Shown: one piece after another, positions 8,406 to 17,510 of the stretch
How the letters are laid out: every line of letters begins with the position of its first letter
Position numbering within the stretch: position 1 is the first letter of the stretch
Assembly (NCBI RefSeq): GCF_036240795.1
Contig: NZ_CP108454.1
Span: 3,472,001 to 3,536,000, forward strand
Source: Streptomyces sp. NBC_01268
Lineage (GTDB): Bacteria; Actinomycetota; Actinomycetes; Streptomycetales; Streptomycetaceae
Direction of reading: 5' to 3'
Length of the DNA: 64,000 nucleotides
Notes under the pieces: model-generated
Told to the model about the DNA's origin: nothing
What the model saw: the letters and a program-made list of their open reading frames with translations, nothing else
The model's database searches: none
Program-made: the position numbers and the translations under genes

Positions 8406-9206
8406 TCAGACGGCGTACAGGCCGTGGGACCGGAACACCTCGCGCGCCGCCGTGACCTGCTCCGGAGTGGGTGAGGGGGTGTCATGGAGGGTGAAGGGCC
8501 TGGCGAGTGCCTGCCACTTCGCTTCGCCCAGCTTGTGGAAGGGAAGGATGTCCACGCGGGAGACGTTGCCGAGACCGGCGGCGAAGGCGGCGACTCCCTC
8601 GACGTTGGCGGGGTCGTCGGTCAGCCCCGGGACGAGCACGAAGCGGACGTGGACCTCCTGGCCGAGGTCGGCGAGGCGCCGGGCGAAGTCCAGAGTCGGC
8701 CGCAGCGGCCGGCCGGTCACCTTCTCGTACGTGTCCGGGTCCCAGGACTTGATGTCGAGAAGGACCAGGTCGGTGTCGCGCAGCAGGGCGTCGGTCGCGC
8801 GCACGCCCAGGAAGCCCGAGGTGTCGAGGGCGGTGTGCAGCCCGAGCTCGTGCTTCAGCCGGTGCAGCAGCTCACCGGTGAAGACGGGCTGGAGCAGCGG
8901 TTCACCGCCCGAGACGGTGGCGCCGCCGCCGGACGCGGAGATGAAGCGGGTGTACTTGCCCGCTTCCGCGATCACGTCGTCGGCCGAGGTGCGCTTGCCG
9001 TTCCGCATCCGCCACGTGTCGGGGTTGTGGCAGTAGAGACAGGTCAGCGGACAGCCGGAGAGGAAGGTCACGAAGCGCGTGCCGGGGCCGTCGACGCCGG
9101 TGGACAGGTCCCAGGAGTGCACGGAGCCCTCGGAGGGCCGCTGGGTCGCCGCGGCGGCCGGGGTGGTGGGGGCGGTCGGGATGTCCGAGCCGAGGAGCAC
9201 GGCCAT
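8406..9206 (-). CDS. pflA: Pyruvate formate-lyase activating enzyme (radical SAM)
   Basis: A 266-residue glycyl-radical-activating enzyme. The radical-SAM cluster motif is C52-X3-C56-X2-C59 (CPLTCLYCHNPDTW), close to the E. coli PflA motif. GGGATVSGGEPLLQ and the LVLLDIKS strand of the half-barrel follow. The enzyme uses S-adenosylmethionine to place a radical on the C-terminal Gly of pyruvate formate-lyase. The gene lies 194 bases downstream of pflB on the same strand, with AGGAGG 7 bases before the ATG. The N-terminal 25 residues are Ala/Thr-rich and not conserved-looking. Confidence 0.92.
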   Translation of the reverse strand: MAVLLGSDIPTAPTTPAAAATQRPSEGSVHSWDLSTGVDGPGTRFVTFLSGCPLTCLYCHNPDTWRMRNGKRTSADDVIAEAGKYTRFISASGGGATVSGGEPLLQPVFTGELLHRLKHELGLHTALDTSGFLGVRATDALLRDTDLVLLDIKSWDPDTYEKVTGRPLRPTLDFARRLADLGQEVHVRFVLVPGLTDDPANVEGVAAFAAGLGNVSRVDILPFHKLGEAKWQALARPFTLHDTPSPTPEQVTAAREVFRSHGLYAV

Positions 9207-9400
9207 GGCTGGGCCTCCTGTCGAGGCGGAGGGAAGAGGTGGTGTGGGGGCGGAGAGTGCGGGGCGGGGGTGCGGGGCTGCGGTACGGGGGTGCGGGGCG
9301 GTGTCCGCGCGCGGCTCCGGGGCCCGGGTGAGGGTCGAGGAATCGGGCCCCTGGGCCGCGCGAGTCGGGGCGGGCCGGCCGGTGAGGGCCGGCCCGGGGG

Positions 9401-11671
9401 TCACAAGGACCCGTGGAAGGTGCGGTTCAGGACGTCGAGCTGCTGCTCGCGGGTGAGGCGGACGAAGTTCACCGCGTATCCGGAGACCCGGATGGTCAGC
9501 TGCGGGTAGTTCTCCGGGTGCTCCATCGCGTCCATCAGGACGTCCCGGTTGAGGACGTTGACGTTCATGTGGAAGCCGTCGCTGGCCATGTAGCCGTCGA
9601 GGACACCGGCGAGGTTCTTGATCCGCTCCTCGGGGGTCCGGCCCAGGCCGTCGGGAGTGACGGTGTTGGTCAGCGAGATGCCGTCCTCGGCGTCCTCGTA
9701 CGGCAGCTTGGCGACCGACATCGCCGAGGCCACGTAGCCGTGGGTGTCGCGGCCGTTCATCGGGTTGGCGCCCGGGGAGAACGGCTCGCCGGCGCGGCGC
9801 CCGTCGGGGGTGTTGCCGGTCTTCTTGCCGTAGACGACGTTGGAGGTGATCGTCAGGACGGACTGGGTGTGTTCGGCGTCGCGGTAGGTCGGGTGCCTGC
9901 GCACCTTCCTCATGAACTCCTCGACCAGCCAGACGGCGATCTCGTCGACCCGCTCGTCGTTGTTGCCGTACGCCGGGTAGTCGCCCTCGATCGTGTAGTC
10001 GGTGGCCAGGCCGGTCTCGTCGCGCACCGGGGTGACCTTGGCGTACTTCACGGCGGCCAGCGAGTCGGCGGCCACCGAGAGGCCGGCGATGCCGCAGGCC
10101 ATGGTGCGGCGCACGTCGCGGTCGTGGAGCGCCATCTCGATGCGCTCGTAGGCGTACTTGTCGTGCATGTAGTGGATGACGTTCAGGGCGTGGACGTAGA
10201 CGTTCGCCAGCCACTCCATCTGCTCGTCGAACTTGCGCATGAGCTCGTCGTAGTCGAGCACGTCCGAGGTGATGGCGCCGGTGTCGGGGCCGACCTGGGC
10301 GCCGGACTTCTCGTCGCGGCCGCCGTTGACCGCGTACAGGAGGGTCTTGGCGAGGTTCACGCGGGCGCCGAAGAACTGCATCTGCTTGCCGACGGGCATC
10401 GCCGAGACGCAGCAAGCGATGGCGGTGTCGTCGCCGAAGCGGGGCCGCATCAGCTCGTCCGACTCGTACTGCACGGAGGAGGTGTCGATGGAGACCCTGG
10501 CGCAGAACTCCTTGAAGCCCTGGGGGAGCTGCGGCGACCAGAAGACGGTCATGTTCGGCTCGGGGGCCGGGCCGAGGTTGTAGAGGGTCTGGAGGTAGCG
10601 GAAGGAGGTCTTGCTGACCAGCGGCCGCCCGTCCTCGCCCATGCCGGCGATGGACTCGGTGACCCAGGTCGGGTCGCCGGAGAACAGCTCGTCGTACTCG
10701 GGGGTGCGCAGGAAGCGGACGATGCGCAGCTTGATGATGAAGTCGTCGACCAGCTCCTGGGCCTGCTCCTCGGTGAGGCGGCCGGCGTCGAGGTCGCGCT
10801 GGAGGTAGACGTCGACGAAGGTGGAGGTGCGGCCCAGCGACATCGCGGCGCCGTTCTGCTCCTTCACGGCGGCGAGGTAGGCGAAGTACAGCCACTGGAC
10901 GGCCTCGCGGCCGGTGGTGGCGGGGCCGGAGATGTCGTAGCCGTAGGAGGCGGCCATCGCCTTCAGCTCGCCGAGGGCGCGCATCTGCTCGGAGAGCTCC
11001 TCGCGCAGCCGGATGGTCTCCTCGAGCGAACGGTTGCCGGCGGGGAGGGAGTTGAGCTCCTCCTTCTCCTCCTTCTTCACCGCGACGAGGCGGTCGACGC
11101 CGTAGAGGGCCACCCGGCGGTAGTCGCCGATGATGCGGCCGCGGCCGTAGGCGTCGGGGAGTCCGGTGACGATGCCGGCCTTGCGGGCGGCGCGGATCTC
11201 GGGGGTGTAGGCGTCGAAGACACCGGCGTTGTGGGTCTTGCGGTACTCGGTGAAGACCTTCTCCAGCTCCGGGGAGACCGGGTAGCCGTAGGTCTCCAGG
11301 GCGCCGGCCACCATCCGCCAGCCGCCGTACGGCATGATCGCGCGCTTGAGCGGCGCGTCCGTCTGGAGGCCGACGATCAGGTCCTTGTCGCGGTCGATGT
11401 AGCCGGGGGCGTGGGCGGTGATGGTGGAGGGGATGTCGTACGAGACGTCGTGGACGCCCTTGGCCCGCTCCTCGGGGAACCTGTCCGTGATGGCCTTCCA
11501 CACGGCGGTGGTCCGCTCGGTGGGGCCGGCGAGGAAGGAGTCGTCACCCTCGTACGGCGTGTAGTTCTGCTGGATGAAGTCGCGGACGTCGATGGCGTCG
11601 CGCCAGAGGCCGCCCTTGAAGCCCTTCCAGGCTCCTTCGTTCACCGTCGCTTCAGCAGGGGTCGCAGTCAC
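9401..11671 (-). CDS. pflB: Pyruvate formate-lyase (formate C-acetyltransferase)
   Basis: A 756-residue glycyl radical enzyme converting pyruvate and CoA to acetyl-CoA and formate, an oxygen-sensitive fermentative reaction. It matches E. coli PflB along its length: [14 protein letters not shown] near the start, catalytic pair C420-C421 in IACCVSAM, and the radical loop RVSGYAV with G731. GTG 11671 gives a length matching E. coli (760 residues); ATG 11764 would add 31 residues and put a perfect palindrome inside the coding sequence. PFL is unusual in a genus regarded as strictly aerobic; its activase and nitrate genes alongside suggest use under oxygen limitation. Confidence 0.95.
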   Translation of the reverse strand: MTATPAEATVNEGAWKGFKGGLWRDAIDVRDFIQQNYTPYEGDDSFLAGPTERTTAVWKAITDRFPEERAKGVHDVSYDIPSTITAHAPGYIDRDKDLIVGLQTDAPLKRAIMPYGGWRMVAGALETYGYPVSPELEKVFTEYRKTHNAGVFDAYTPEIRAARKAGIVTGLPDAYGRGRIIGDYRRVALYGVDRLVAVKKEEKEELNSLPAGNRSLEETIRLREELSEQMRALGELKAMAASYGYDISGPATTGREAVQWLYFAYLAAVKEQNGAAMSLGRTSTFVDVYLQRDLDAGRLTEEQAQELVDDFIIKLRIVRFLRTPEYDELFSGDPTWVTESIAGMGEDGRPLVSKTSFRYLQTLYNLGPAPEPNMTVFWSPQLPQGFKEFCARVSIDTSSVQYESDELMRPRFGDDTAIACCVSAMPVGKQMQFFGARVNLAKTLLYAVNGGRDEKSGAQVGPDTGAITSDVLDYDELMRKFDEQMEWLANVYVHALNVIHYMHDKYAYERIEMALHDRDVRRTMACGIAGLSVAADSLAAVKYAKVTPVRDETGLATDYTIEGDYPAYGNNDERVDEIAVWLVEEFMRKVRRHPTYRDAEHTQSVLTITSNVVYGKKTGNTPDGRRAGEPFSPGANPMNGRDTHGYVASAMSVAKLPYEDAEDGISLTNTVTPDGLGRTPEERIKNLAGVLDGYMASDGFHMNVNVLNRDVLMDAMEHPENYPQLTIRVSGYAVNFVRLTREQQLDVLNRTFHGSL

Positions 11672-11732
11672 TGCCCGCACCGCCTTCTCGATCATTCGAC
11701 TCAGCCGCTTTGCTTGCTTCCATTCCACTCCG

Positions 11733-11746
11733 TTTGATCGATCAAA
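11733..11746. promoter_or_regulatory. Palindromic operator candidate upstream of pflB
   Basis: TTTGATCGATCAAA is a perfect 14-bp palindrome in an A/T-rich pocket about 62 bases before the pflB start at 11671. It resembles the half-sites of CRP/FNR-type regulators but has the wrong spacing for the FNR consensus. The palindrome is seen; a regulator is not identified. Confidence 0.45.
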
Positions 11747-11782
11747 GGGGGCGGCAATGGTCACCAGTCGATGGCCCTAGGT

Positions 11783-11799
11783 CCCGTTCCGGGAACGGG
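11783..11799. promoter_or_regulatory. Inverted repeat CCCGTTC-CGG-GAACGGG
   Basis: A perfect 7-bp inverted repeat with a 3-base centre lies between the narK terminator hairpin and pflB. It could be an operator for pflB or part of the terminator region; the 3-base loop makes an RNA hairpin less likely. Confidence 0.4.
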
Positions 11800-11801
11800 A
11801 G

Positions 11802-11827
11802 AAGGCCCCGCCTGGGCGGGGCCTTTT
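11802..11827. terminator. Terminator hairpin between narK and pflB
   Basis: A GC-rich stem pairs 11802-11812 with 11815-11825; the innermost pairs must open to form a loop. Four T follow on the plus strand. It lies 37 bases beyond the narK stop on the minus strand, so it should end the narK transcript before pflB. Confidence 0.6.
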
Positions 11828-11863
11828 CCGGGCGACCAGCTGCTTTCGGTCAGGCGGTATCGG

Positions 11864-13288
11864 TCAGCTGGGGGCCTCGGCGCCCTTGCGGGCGTAGAAC
11901 CACCAGGTCACCAGGGTGCAGCTCGCGTAGAAGGCGACGAATCCCCACATCGCGCTGGTCACGGCCACCGAACCGAAGAGGGCCGGGATGAAGAAGAAGC
12001 CGTAGGCCGCGATGGCCGAGGTGAAGCCGGTGACCGCACCGGACTCCATTTCCGCCTGCTTGAGGGCCCGGGCGTACTCCGGGGTGCCTTCCGTCAGGCC
12101 CTTCAGGTGGGTGCCGCGGAAGATCACCGGGATCTGGCGGAAGGTCGATCCGTTGCCGATCCCGGAGAAGAGGAAGGCCGCGAGGAAGCAGAAGAAGAAG
12201 CCGTAGAAGGAGCCGCCGTCACCGCCCGAGGGCAGGAAGTCGATCACGCCGATGATGGAGATCGCCATGCCCACGAAGGACAGGATCGTGACGCGCGCAC
12301 CGCCCCACTTGTCCGCGATCCAGCCGCCCGCCCACCGGGCGAGGGCGCCGACCGCCGGGCCCATCCAGGCGTAGGTGGCGATCGAGTAGTCGGGGAAGGT
12401 GGTCTTGATCAGCATCGGGAGCGCCGCGGCGAAGCCGATGAAGGAGCCGAAGGTGCCGACGTACAGCCAGGTCATCAGCCAGTTGTGCTTGCGCTTGAAG
12501 ATGATCTTCTGGCGGCTGAAGGGGGTGGACGCCACCTTCAGGTCGTTCTGCCCGAACCAGGCCACGGCCGCGAGCACCAGCAGCACGGGCACCCAGATGA
12601 AGGCCGCGTTCTGCAGGTGGACCGGGGTGCCGTCCGCCTTGTGCTGGGCGGAGCCGATGGCGATCGTCGACCAGGTGATGACGATCGGCGTCAGCAGCTG
12701 GACCACCGAGACGCCCAGGTTGCCCAGGCCGCCGTTGATGCCGGTCGCGCTGCCCTTCTTCGCCTTGGGGAAGAAGAAGCCGATGTTGGCCAGGGAGGAG
12801 GCGAAGTTGGCGCCGCCGATGCCGCAGAGCGCGGCGATGGCGACCATCACGCCGTACGAGGTCGACGGGTCCTGGATCGCGATGCCCAGCCAGATCAGCG
12901 GCACGATCAGCACCACCGTCGACACGGCGGTGAAGCGCCGCTGGCCGATCATCGGGCCGAGGAAGGTGTAGAAGATCCGGGCCGTGCCGCCGGTCAGACC
13001 GGGGATGGCCGTCAGCCAGAACAACTGCGAGGTGGAGAACGAGAAGCCGACGTCCTTCAGGTTGGTCGCGGTGACCGACCACACCTGCCAGACGACGAAG
13101 GCCACGAGCAGGGCGGGTACCGCGATCCACAGGTTGCGGTGGGCGACCTTCTTGCCGATGGACTTCCAGAACAGCTCGTTCTCCGGCTCCCAGTCCGTGA
13201 TCGGCCGGCCGGGACGGTACTGCTCCGAGTCGTACGAGGCGGGTGACGGCCCGCCCTTCGTCCTGCTGTCCTGGGCTACGGAACTCAT
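11864..13288 (-). CDS. narK: Nitrate/nitrite transporter NarK (MFS, NNP family)
   Basis: A 474-residue transporter with 12 predicted helices. It follows E. coli NarK closely: ITDW.PE...FW near the start, RNLW..VP.LL.AF, the nitrate-porter signature around GGANFASSLANIGFFFPKAKKG and NGGLGNLGVSVVQLL, and the later FGSFIGFAAALPMLIKT and GSTFRQIPVIFR blocks. Both nitrate-signature regions and their Arg/Gly residues are intact. It should import nitrate and/or exchange nitrite. It lies between nirBD and pflB on the same strand, with AGGGAAG just upstream of ATG 13288. It is not an oxalate/formate antiporter despite the adjacent formate-producing genes. Confidence 0.93.
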   Translation of the reverse strand: MSSVAQDSRTKGGPSPASYDSEQYRPGRPITDWEPENELFWKSIGKKVAHRNLWIAVPALLVAFVVWQVWSVTATNLKDVGFSFSTSQLFWLTAIPGLTGGTARIFYTFLGPMIGQRRFTAVSTVVLIVPLIWLGIAIQDPSTSYGVMVAIAALCGIGGANFASSLANIGFFFPKAKKGSATGINGGLGNLGVSVVQLLTPIVITWSTIAIGSAQHKADGTPVHLQNAAFIWVPVLLVLAAVAWFGQNDLKVASTPFSRQKIIFKRKHNWLMTWLYVGTFGSFIGFAAALPMLIKTTFPDYSIATYAWMGPAVGALARWAGGWIADKWGGARVTILSFVGMAISIIGVIDFLPSGGDGGSFYGFFFCFLAAFLFSGIGNGSTFRQIPVIFRGTHLKGLTEGTPEYARALKQAEMESGAVTGFTSAIAAYGFFFIPALFGSVAVTSAMWGFVAFYASCTLVTWWFYARKGAEAPS

Positions 13289-13406
13289 GGCGCTTCCCTG
13301 ACGGTTCGAGGGGTTCTTGCCCTTCCAGGCTGCGCCGCCGCACAAGGGGTGCGTGAGAGTCCATGGTCGGCGGAGAGGGCGGCCTAGGTCCCGTCCGTAC
13401 CGGGCC

Positions 13407-16304
13407 CTACGCACCCTCGGAAGCGGCCGGGACCGCCAGCAGCGGCAGCGACACCTCCGGGTCGTCCAGGCAGACGCCGGTCCTGAGGTCGAACTCCTGC
13501 TTGTGCATCGGCGAGGCCACCACCGGCACGCCGCCCCGGGTGCCCATGATCCCGTCCGCCATGACGTCGGCGCCCGAGAACGGGTCCCGGTTGCCCACCG
13601 CGTACACCTCCCCCGCGCCGTCCTTGAACAGCGCCGCCTCCGTCCCGTCGGCGAGCACCGCGGCCCGGCCCCGGCCGGGCTCCAGGAACTCCACCCCGGC
13701 CACGTGCGGCGCGAAGCGCTCCAGGGCCGCCGGGTCCGCCAGGACCGCCTGCCACTCGTCGCGGTACGCGGCCACGTGCCGCTCCATCTGCGCCTCCAGC
13801 TCGGCGCAGATGCCCAGCGAGTCCTCCACGACGACCTCGCGCAGGTGCTCGATGCCGCCGCCGGTCCCGCCGAGGCGCTCCAGCCAGGCCGAGGTGCGCT
13901 CCAGGCGCTCGCCCGTGCGGACGTAGTACATGAGGAAGCGGTCGATCAGTGCGAACAGCTCCGCCGCCGACAGGTCGGAGGCCAGCAGGTCGGCGTGGCG
14001 CGGGCTGGTGCCGCCGTTGCCGCAGACGTACAGGTTCCAGCCGCCGGCGGTGGCGATCACGCCGATGTCCTTGCCGCGGGCCTCCGCGCACTCGCGCAGA
14101 CAGCCCGACACCCCGCCCTTGATCTTGTGCGGGGCGCGCAGGCCCCGGTAGCGCAGCTCCAGGTCGATCGCGAGCTGCACCGAGTCGCCCTGCCCGAAGC
14201 GGCAGAACTTCGAGCCGACGCAGGACTTCACCGTCCGCAGCGACTTCCCGTACGCCTGCCCCGACTCGAAGCCCGCGGCGATCAGCCTGCGCCAGATCGC
14301 GGGGAGCTCCTCCTTCCGCGCGCCGAACAGGTCGATGCGCTGACCGCCCGTGATCTTGCTGTAGAGGCCGTGGTCGCGGGCCACCTCGCCGATCACGATG
14401 AGCTGCTCGGCGGTGATCTCGCCGCCCGGGACGCGCGGCACCACCGAATAGGTGCCGTCCTTCTGGAGGTTGGCGAGGAACAGGTCGTTGGAGTCCTGGA
14501 GGGCGGCCTGCTCACCCTCCAGGACGTGCCGCAGTCCGAGCTCGGGGGCGAGGGTGCCGAGGACGTTGGCGACGACGGGCTTGCAGACCGTGCACCCGGA
14601 GACGGGGACGGGGACAGAGACAGGGACGGGGACGGGGACGGGGACAGGGACAGAGCCGGAGACGGGGACGGAGCGCGGATCGGGGTCCGTGCCCGCGCCG
14701 GAGACCGCTCCCGCGTCGACCGTCCCGTACCGCTCCATCAACTCGGTGAAGGAGCGGATGTGTTCGGTGCGGATCAGGTCGTAGATCTCGGCGCGGCCCA
14801 GCTCCGGGAAGTGCTCGCACAGCCCGCGCCGCTTCTCCACCCCGGCCCCGTCCAGGACCGCCTGGAGGGTGTTCACGCAGCCGCCACAGCCCGTGCCCGC
14901 CTTGGTGCAGCGCTTGACGCCGCCTACGTCGGTGAGGCCGTGCTCGGCGATCGCCTCCCGTACCGCGCCCTTGGTGACGTTGTGGCACGAACAGACGACG
15001 GCGTCGTCCGCGAGCGCGTCGGCGCCGGGCAGCTGTCCGGCGCCGTCCGAGGACGGCAGGATGAACGCCTCGGGCGGCGCCGGAAGCCGCCGTCCCGCGT
15101 GCGGCCGCAGCGAGCCGTACGCCTCCGCGTCACCCACCAGGATGCCGCCGAGGAGCTGCCCGTCCGGGCCGAGCAGCAGCTTCTTGTAGACGCCCTCGCG
15201 CCCGTCCGAGAACACGATCTCGGTGGCCCGCGGCACGTCCGAGAACGGGTCGCCGAAGGACGCCACGTCCGCCCCGAGCAGCTTCAGCTTGGTCGACGTG
15301 TCCGCGCCCGTGAACACCAAACCGCCCGGCCCCGCCAGCCGGTCCGCGACCACCTCCGCCATCTGGTAGCCGGGCGCGACCAGGCCGTAGACCCGGCCGT
15401 CGCAGGTCTGGGCGCACTCGCCGACCGCGTACACGTACGGGTCGCTGGTCCGGCAGTGCTCGTCGACCACCACTCCCCCGCGGTCGCCGACCGCGAGCCC
15501 CGCCTCGCGCGCGAGGCGATCTCTGGGCCGTACGCCCGCCGAGAAGACCACCAGGTCGGCGGGGATCCGCGTACCGTCGGACAGCTTCAGGGACCGCACC
15601 CGGCCGTCGGCGTCGACGTCGACCTCGGTGGCGCCGACGCCCGTGTGCACGGCCACGCCCATCGACTCGATCGTGGCGCGCAGCGCCGCCGCGCCGCCGT
15701 CGTCGACCTGCAGCGGCATCAGCCGGGACGCGAACTCCACGACGTGCGTGGCCGCCCCCAACGTGCGCAGCGCGCCCGCCGCCTCCAGGCCGAGCAGTCC
15801 GCCGCCGATGACGACACCGGTACGGACGCCGTCCCCCGTGCCGGCGTACGCGGTGAGTGCGTCGACGTCGTAGAGCGTGCGGTACGTGAAGCAGCCGGCC
15901 GCGTCGGCGCCGGTGATGGGCGGCACGAACGGGTAGGAGCCGGTGGCCATGACCAGCACGTCGTACGGCACGACGGCGCCGGAGGTCGTGGTGACCGTGC
16001 GGGCGGCGGTGTCGACGTGTTCGGCCGGGTCGCCCAGGCGCAGGTCGACGAGGTCGTCGTCGAGGGCGGGCAGGGCGAGGTCCCCGGGCTCCGTGCCGGT
16101 GAACACCGAGGACAGGTGCACGCGGTCGTACGCGGGGACGTCCTCCTCCCCCAGCACGACCGCCCGCCAGCCGGGCCCGCCGTCGGGACCGGCGAGCGCG
16201 TCCCGCTCCGCCAGGGCCTCCAGGAGCCGGTGCCCGACCATGCCGTGGCCGATCAGCACGAGGTTCCGGGTCTGCTGGGCGGGGCCGGCGGGGGCGGCAG
16301 CCAT
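13407..16304 (-). CDS. nirBD: Fused NirB-NirD assimilatory-type nitrite reductase
   Basis: A 965-residue protein that reduces nitrite to ammonium with NAD(P)H. Order: FAD/NADH-binding domain (residues about 8-350; GHGMVGHRLL, then VVIGGGLLGLEAAGAL), BFD-like [2Fe-2S] site (C-S-C near 437-439 and CTKAGTGCGGC near 466-476), sulfite/nitrite reductase domains, and siroheme-[4Fe-4S] ligands CVGSKFC near 694-700 and CLREC near 733-737. The last 100 residues match NirD, normally a separate subunit. A Val-Pro dipeptide repeat (about 545-568), encoded by a GGGGAC repeat, interrupts the linker before CTVCKP. Confidence 0.93.
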   Translation of the reverse strand: MAAAPAGPAQQTRNLVLIGHGMVGHRLLEALAERDALAGPDGGPGWRAVVLGEEDVPAYDRVHLSSVFTGTEPGDLALPALDDDLVDLRLGDPAEHVDTAARTVTTTSGAVVPYDVLVMATGSYPFVPPITGADAAGCFTYRTLYDVDALTAYAGTGDGVRTGVVIGGGLLGLEAAGALRTLGAATHVVEFASRLMPLQVDDGGAAALRATIESMGVAVHTGVGATEVDVDADGRVRSLKLSDGTRIPADLVVFSAGVRPRDRLAREAGLAVGDRGGVVVDEHCRTSDPYVYAVGECAQTCDGRVYGLVAPGYQMAEVVADRLAGPGGLVFTGADTSTKLKLLGADVASFGDPFSDVPRATEIVFSDGREGVYKKLLLGPDGQLLGGILVGDAEAYGSLRPHAGRRLPAPPEAFILPSSDGAGQLPGADALADDAVVCSCHNVTKGAVREAIAEHGLTDVGGVKRCTKAGTGCGGCVNTLQAVLDGAGVEKRRGLCEHFPELGRAEIYDLIRTEHIRSFTELMERYGTVDAGAVSGAGTDPDPRSVPVSGSVPVPVPVPVPVSVPVPVSGCTVCKPVVANVLGTLAPELGLRHVLEGEQAALQDSNDLFLANLQKDGTYSVVPRVPGGEITAEQLIVIGEVARDHGLYSKITGGQRIDLFGARKEELPAIWRRLIAAGFESGQAYGKSLRTVKSCVGSKFCRFGQGDSVQLAIDLELRYRGLRAPHKIKGGVSGCLRECAEARGKDIGVIATAGGWNLYVCGNGGTSPRHADLLASDLSAAELFALIDRFLMYYVRTGERLERTSAWLERLGGTGGGIEHLREVVVEDSLGICAELEAQMERHVAAYRDEWQAVLADPAALERFAPHVAGVEFLEPGRGRAAVLADGTEAALFKDGAGEVYAVGNRDPFSGADVMADGIMGTRGGVPVVASPMHKQEFDLRTGVCLDDPEVSLPLLAVPAASEGA
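14598..14672. repeat. In-frame GGGGAC hexamer tract inside nirBD
   Basis: About a dozen imperfect copies of a 6-base unit (GGGGAC/GGGACA on the plus strand) encode alternating Val-Pro in NirBD. Because the unit is 6 bases, gain or loss of copies keeps the reading frame. A similar tract lies upstream of the same gene at 16536-16601. Confidence 0.85.
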
Positions 16305-16742
16305 GGCGGTCTCCGTGGGGTGGGAGGTGCAGGTGGGGCAGCGGGGGTTTCCGAGCTCCGTCGCCTTCGACGGTAGGGCGGTCCAACCGCCCGGCCGGCC
16401 CCGAAAAAGACCCGAGGCGCCGGGACTTGCGGCCCTGCGGGACGGGACCTGCGGCGGGGCCGGGAGGCGGGGGCGCGGGCATAGCGTGAGCGGTGAGGGG
16501 GCCGCGACGCCGAACGACACCGGCGGCGCGGCCCCGGACGGGGACGGGACGGGGACGGGACGGGGACGGGGTCGGGGACGGGGACGGGGACGGGGACGGG
16601 GCGCGGCTCCTCAGGCTTCCGGTCCCTCGTGGAGGCGGGAACGGCAGGAACGGGGGACCCGGAACAGAGGGCAAGGGCTGAGCCGCCCCGGAACGCCGCG
16701 ACGGAACGCGGCCCCCGGTGCGGCGCGATCGCGGAGGCAGTC
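16305..16742. other. 438-base divergent intergenic region, nirBD / chelatase
   Basis: No gene is supported here. It holds the leader of nirBD on the minus strand, with a small A-rich pocket near 16405, and the upstream region of the chelatase gene on the plus strand. The main visible structure is a GGGGAC/GGGAC repeat at 16536-16601. No clear regulator palindrome was found. Confidence 0.6.
16536..16601. repeat. GGGGAC repeat upstream of the chelatase gene
   Basis: A run of GGGGAC and GGGAC units with one interruption (GGGGTC). It has the same unit as the tract inside nirBD but lies in non-coding DNA between the two divergent genes. The two tracts are probably independent slippage products in G-rich DNA, though copying cannot be excluded. 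Confidence 0.85.
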
Positions 16743-17510
16743 ATGCGGGATCTCGTACTCGCCGTGCACGGCAGCGCCGTGCCCGAGGCCGGGGAGACCG
16801 TCGCCCGGCTCGCCGACGCCGTCGAGCGGCTCACCGGCGCGCCCGTCGCCGTCGCGCACCTCGACCACCAGAAGCCCTCGCTCCCGTACGTACTCGCCGA
16901 CCGGCCGGGCGCCGTCGTCGTCCCGCTGCTGCTCGGCGACGGCTACCACCGCACCGTCGACATCCCCTCCGTCGCCCGGCACTTCGACTGCACCGTCACC
17001 CGCGGCCTGAGCGGCGAACCGGGCGTCGGCCTCGCGCTGTACGACCGCCTGCGCGCCGCCGAGCGGGCGGCCGGCGGACCGGCCGACGCGGTCGTCGTCG
17101 CCGGTGCCGGTTCGTCCCGGCCGGGCGGCAACGACGGCACCCTCGCGGCCCTGGACCACCTGGAGCACCTGCTCCCCGTCCCCGTGGTCGCCGCGTACTG
17201 CTCGGCGATGGGCCCGGCCGCCCCGCCGGTCGCGGAGGCCGTCGACGCGCTCCACGCCCGTGGCTTCCGGCGGATCGCGGTCGCCGCGCACCTGCTGGCT
17301 CCCGGACGCTTCGCCCAGGCCCTCGCGGCCCTCCCCGACGCGTGGGCGGTCTCGGCACCGCTCGCCGACCACCCGCGGGTCGCGGGAGCGGTGGCGGAGC
17401 GGTACGGGGCGCACGCGGGGACGGACGTGCCCGCCCCCCGGACACGTCCGTCCCCGCGCACCCCGGAATCGCGCTCCCCCGCCCCTCGTCTGCTGTCCTT
17501 TGGGGCATGA
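16743..17510 (+). CDS. CbiX/SirB-family sirohydrochlorin chelatase
   Basis: A 255-residue two-half protein of the CbiX/SirB family. The first half opens with LVLAVHGSAVPEAG (catalytic His near residue 9) and the second half with VVVAGAGSSRPGGNDG, which lacks the matching His, as in long forms with one active half. It should insert Fe2+ into sirohydrochlorin to make siroheme, the cofactor needed by NirBD encoded divergently. The C-terminal 25 residues are a Pro/Arg-rich tail. The stop overlaps the start of the LtrA gene (ATGA). Cobalt chelation for cobalamin is an alternative; context favours siroheme. Confidence 0.82.
   Translation: MRDLVLAVHGSAVPEAGETVARLADAVERLTGAPVAVAHLDHQKPSLPYVLADRPGAVVVPLLLGDGYHRTVDIPSVARHFDCTVTRGLSGEPGVGLALYDRLRAAERAAGGPADAVVVAGAGSSRPGGNDGTLAALDHLEHLLPVPVVAAYCSAMGPAAPPVAEAVDALHARGFRRIAVAAHLLAPGRFAQALAALPDAWAVSAPLADHPRVAGAVAERYGAHAGTDVPAPRTRPSPRTPESRSPAPRLLSFGA

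Noticed and set aside
9413..11737. A 774-codon plus-strand reading frame over pflB
   Set aside because: pflB on the other strand has intact catalytic and radical motifs; this frame has none.
11733..11746. Calling the pflB palindrome an FNR box
   Set aside because: The FNR consensus has four bases between TTGAT and ATCAA; here there are only two, so the match is not correct.
11864..13288. Oxalate/formate antiporter next to pyruvate formate-lyase
   Set aside because: The nitrate-porter signatures and overall match to NarK are clear, so formate transport is not supported.
14598..14672. CRISPR array
   Set aside because: The hexamer tract has no spacers and lies inside a coding sequence; no other array-like pattern was seen.
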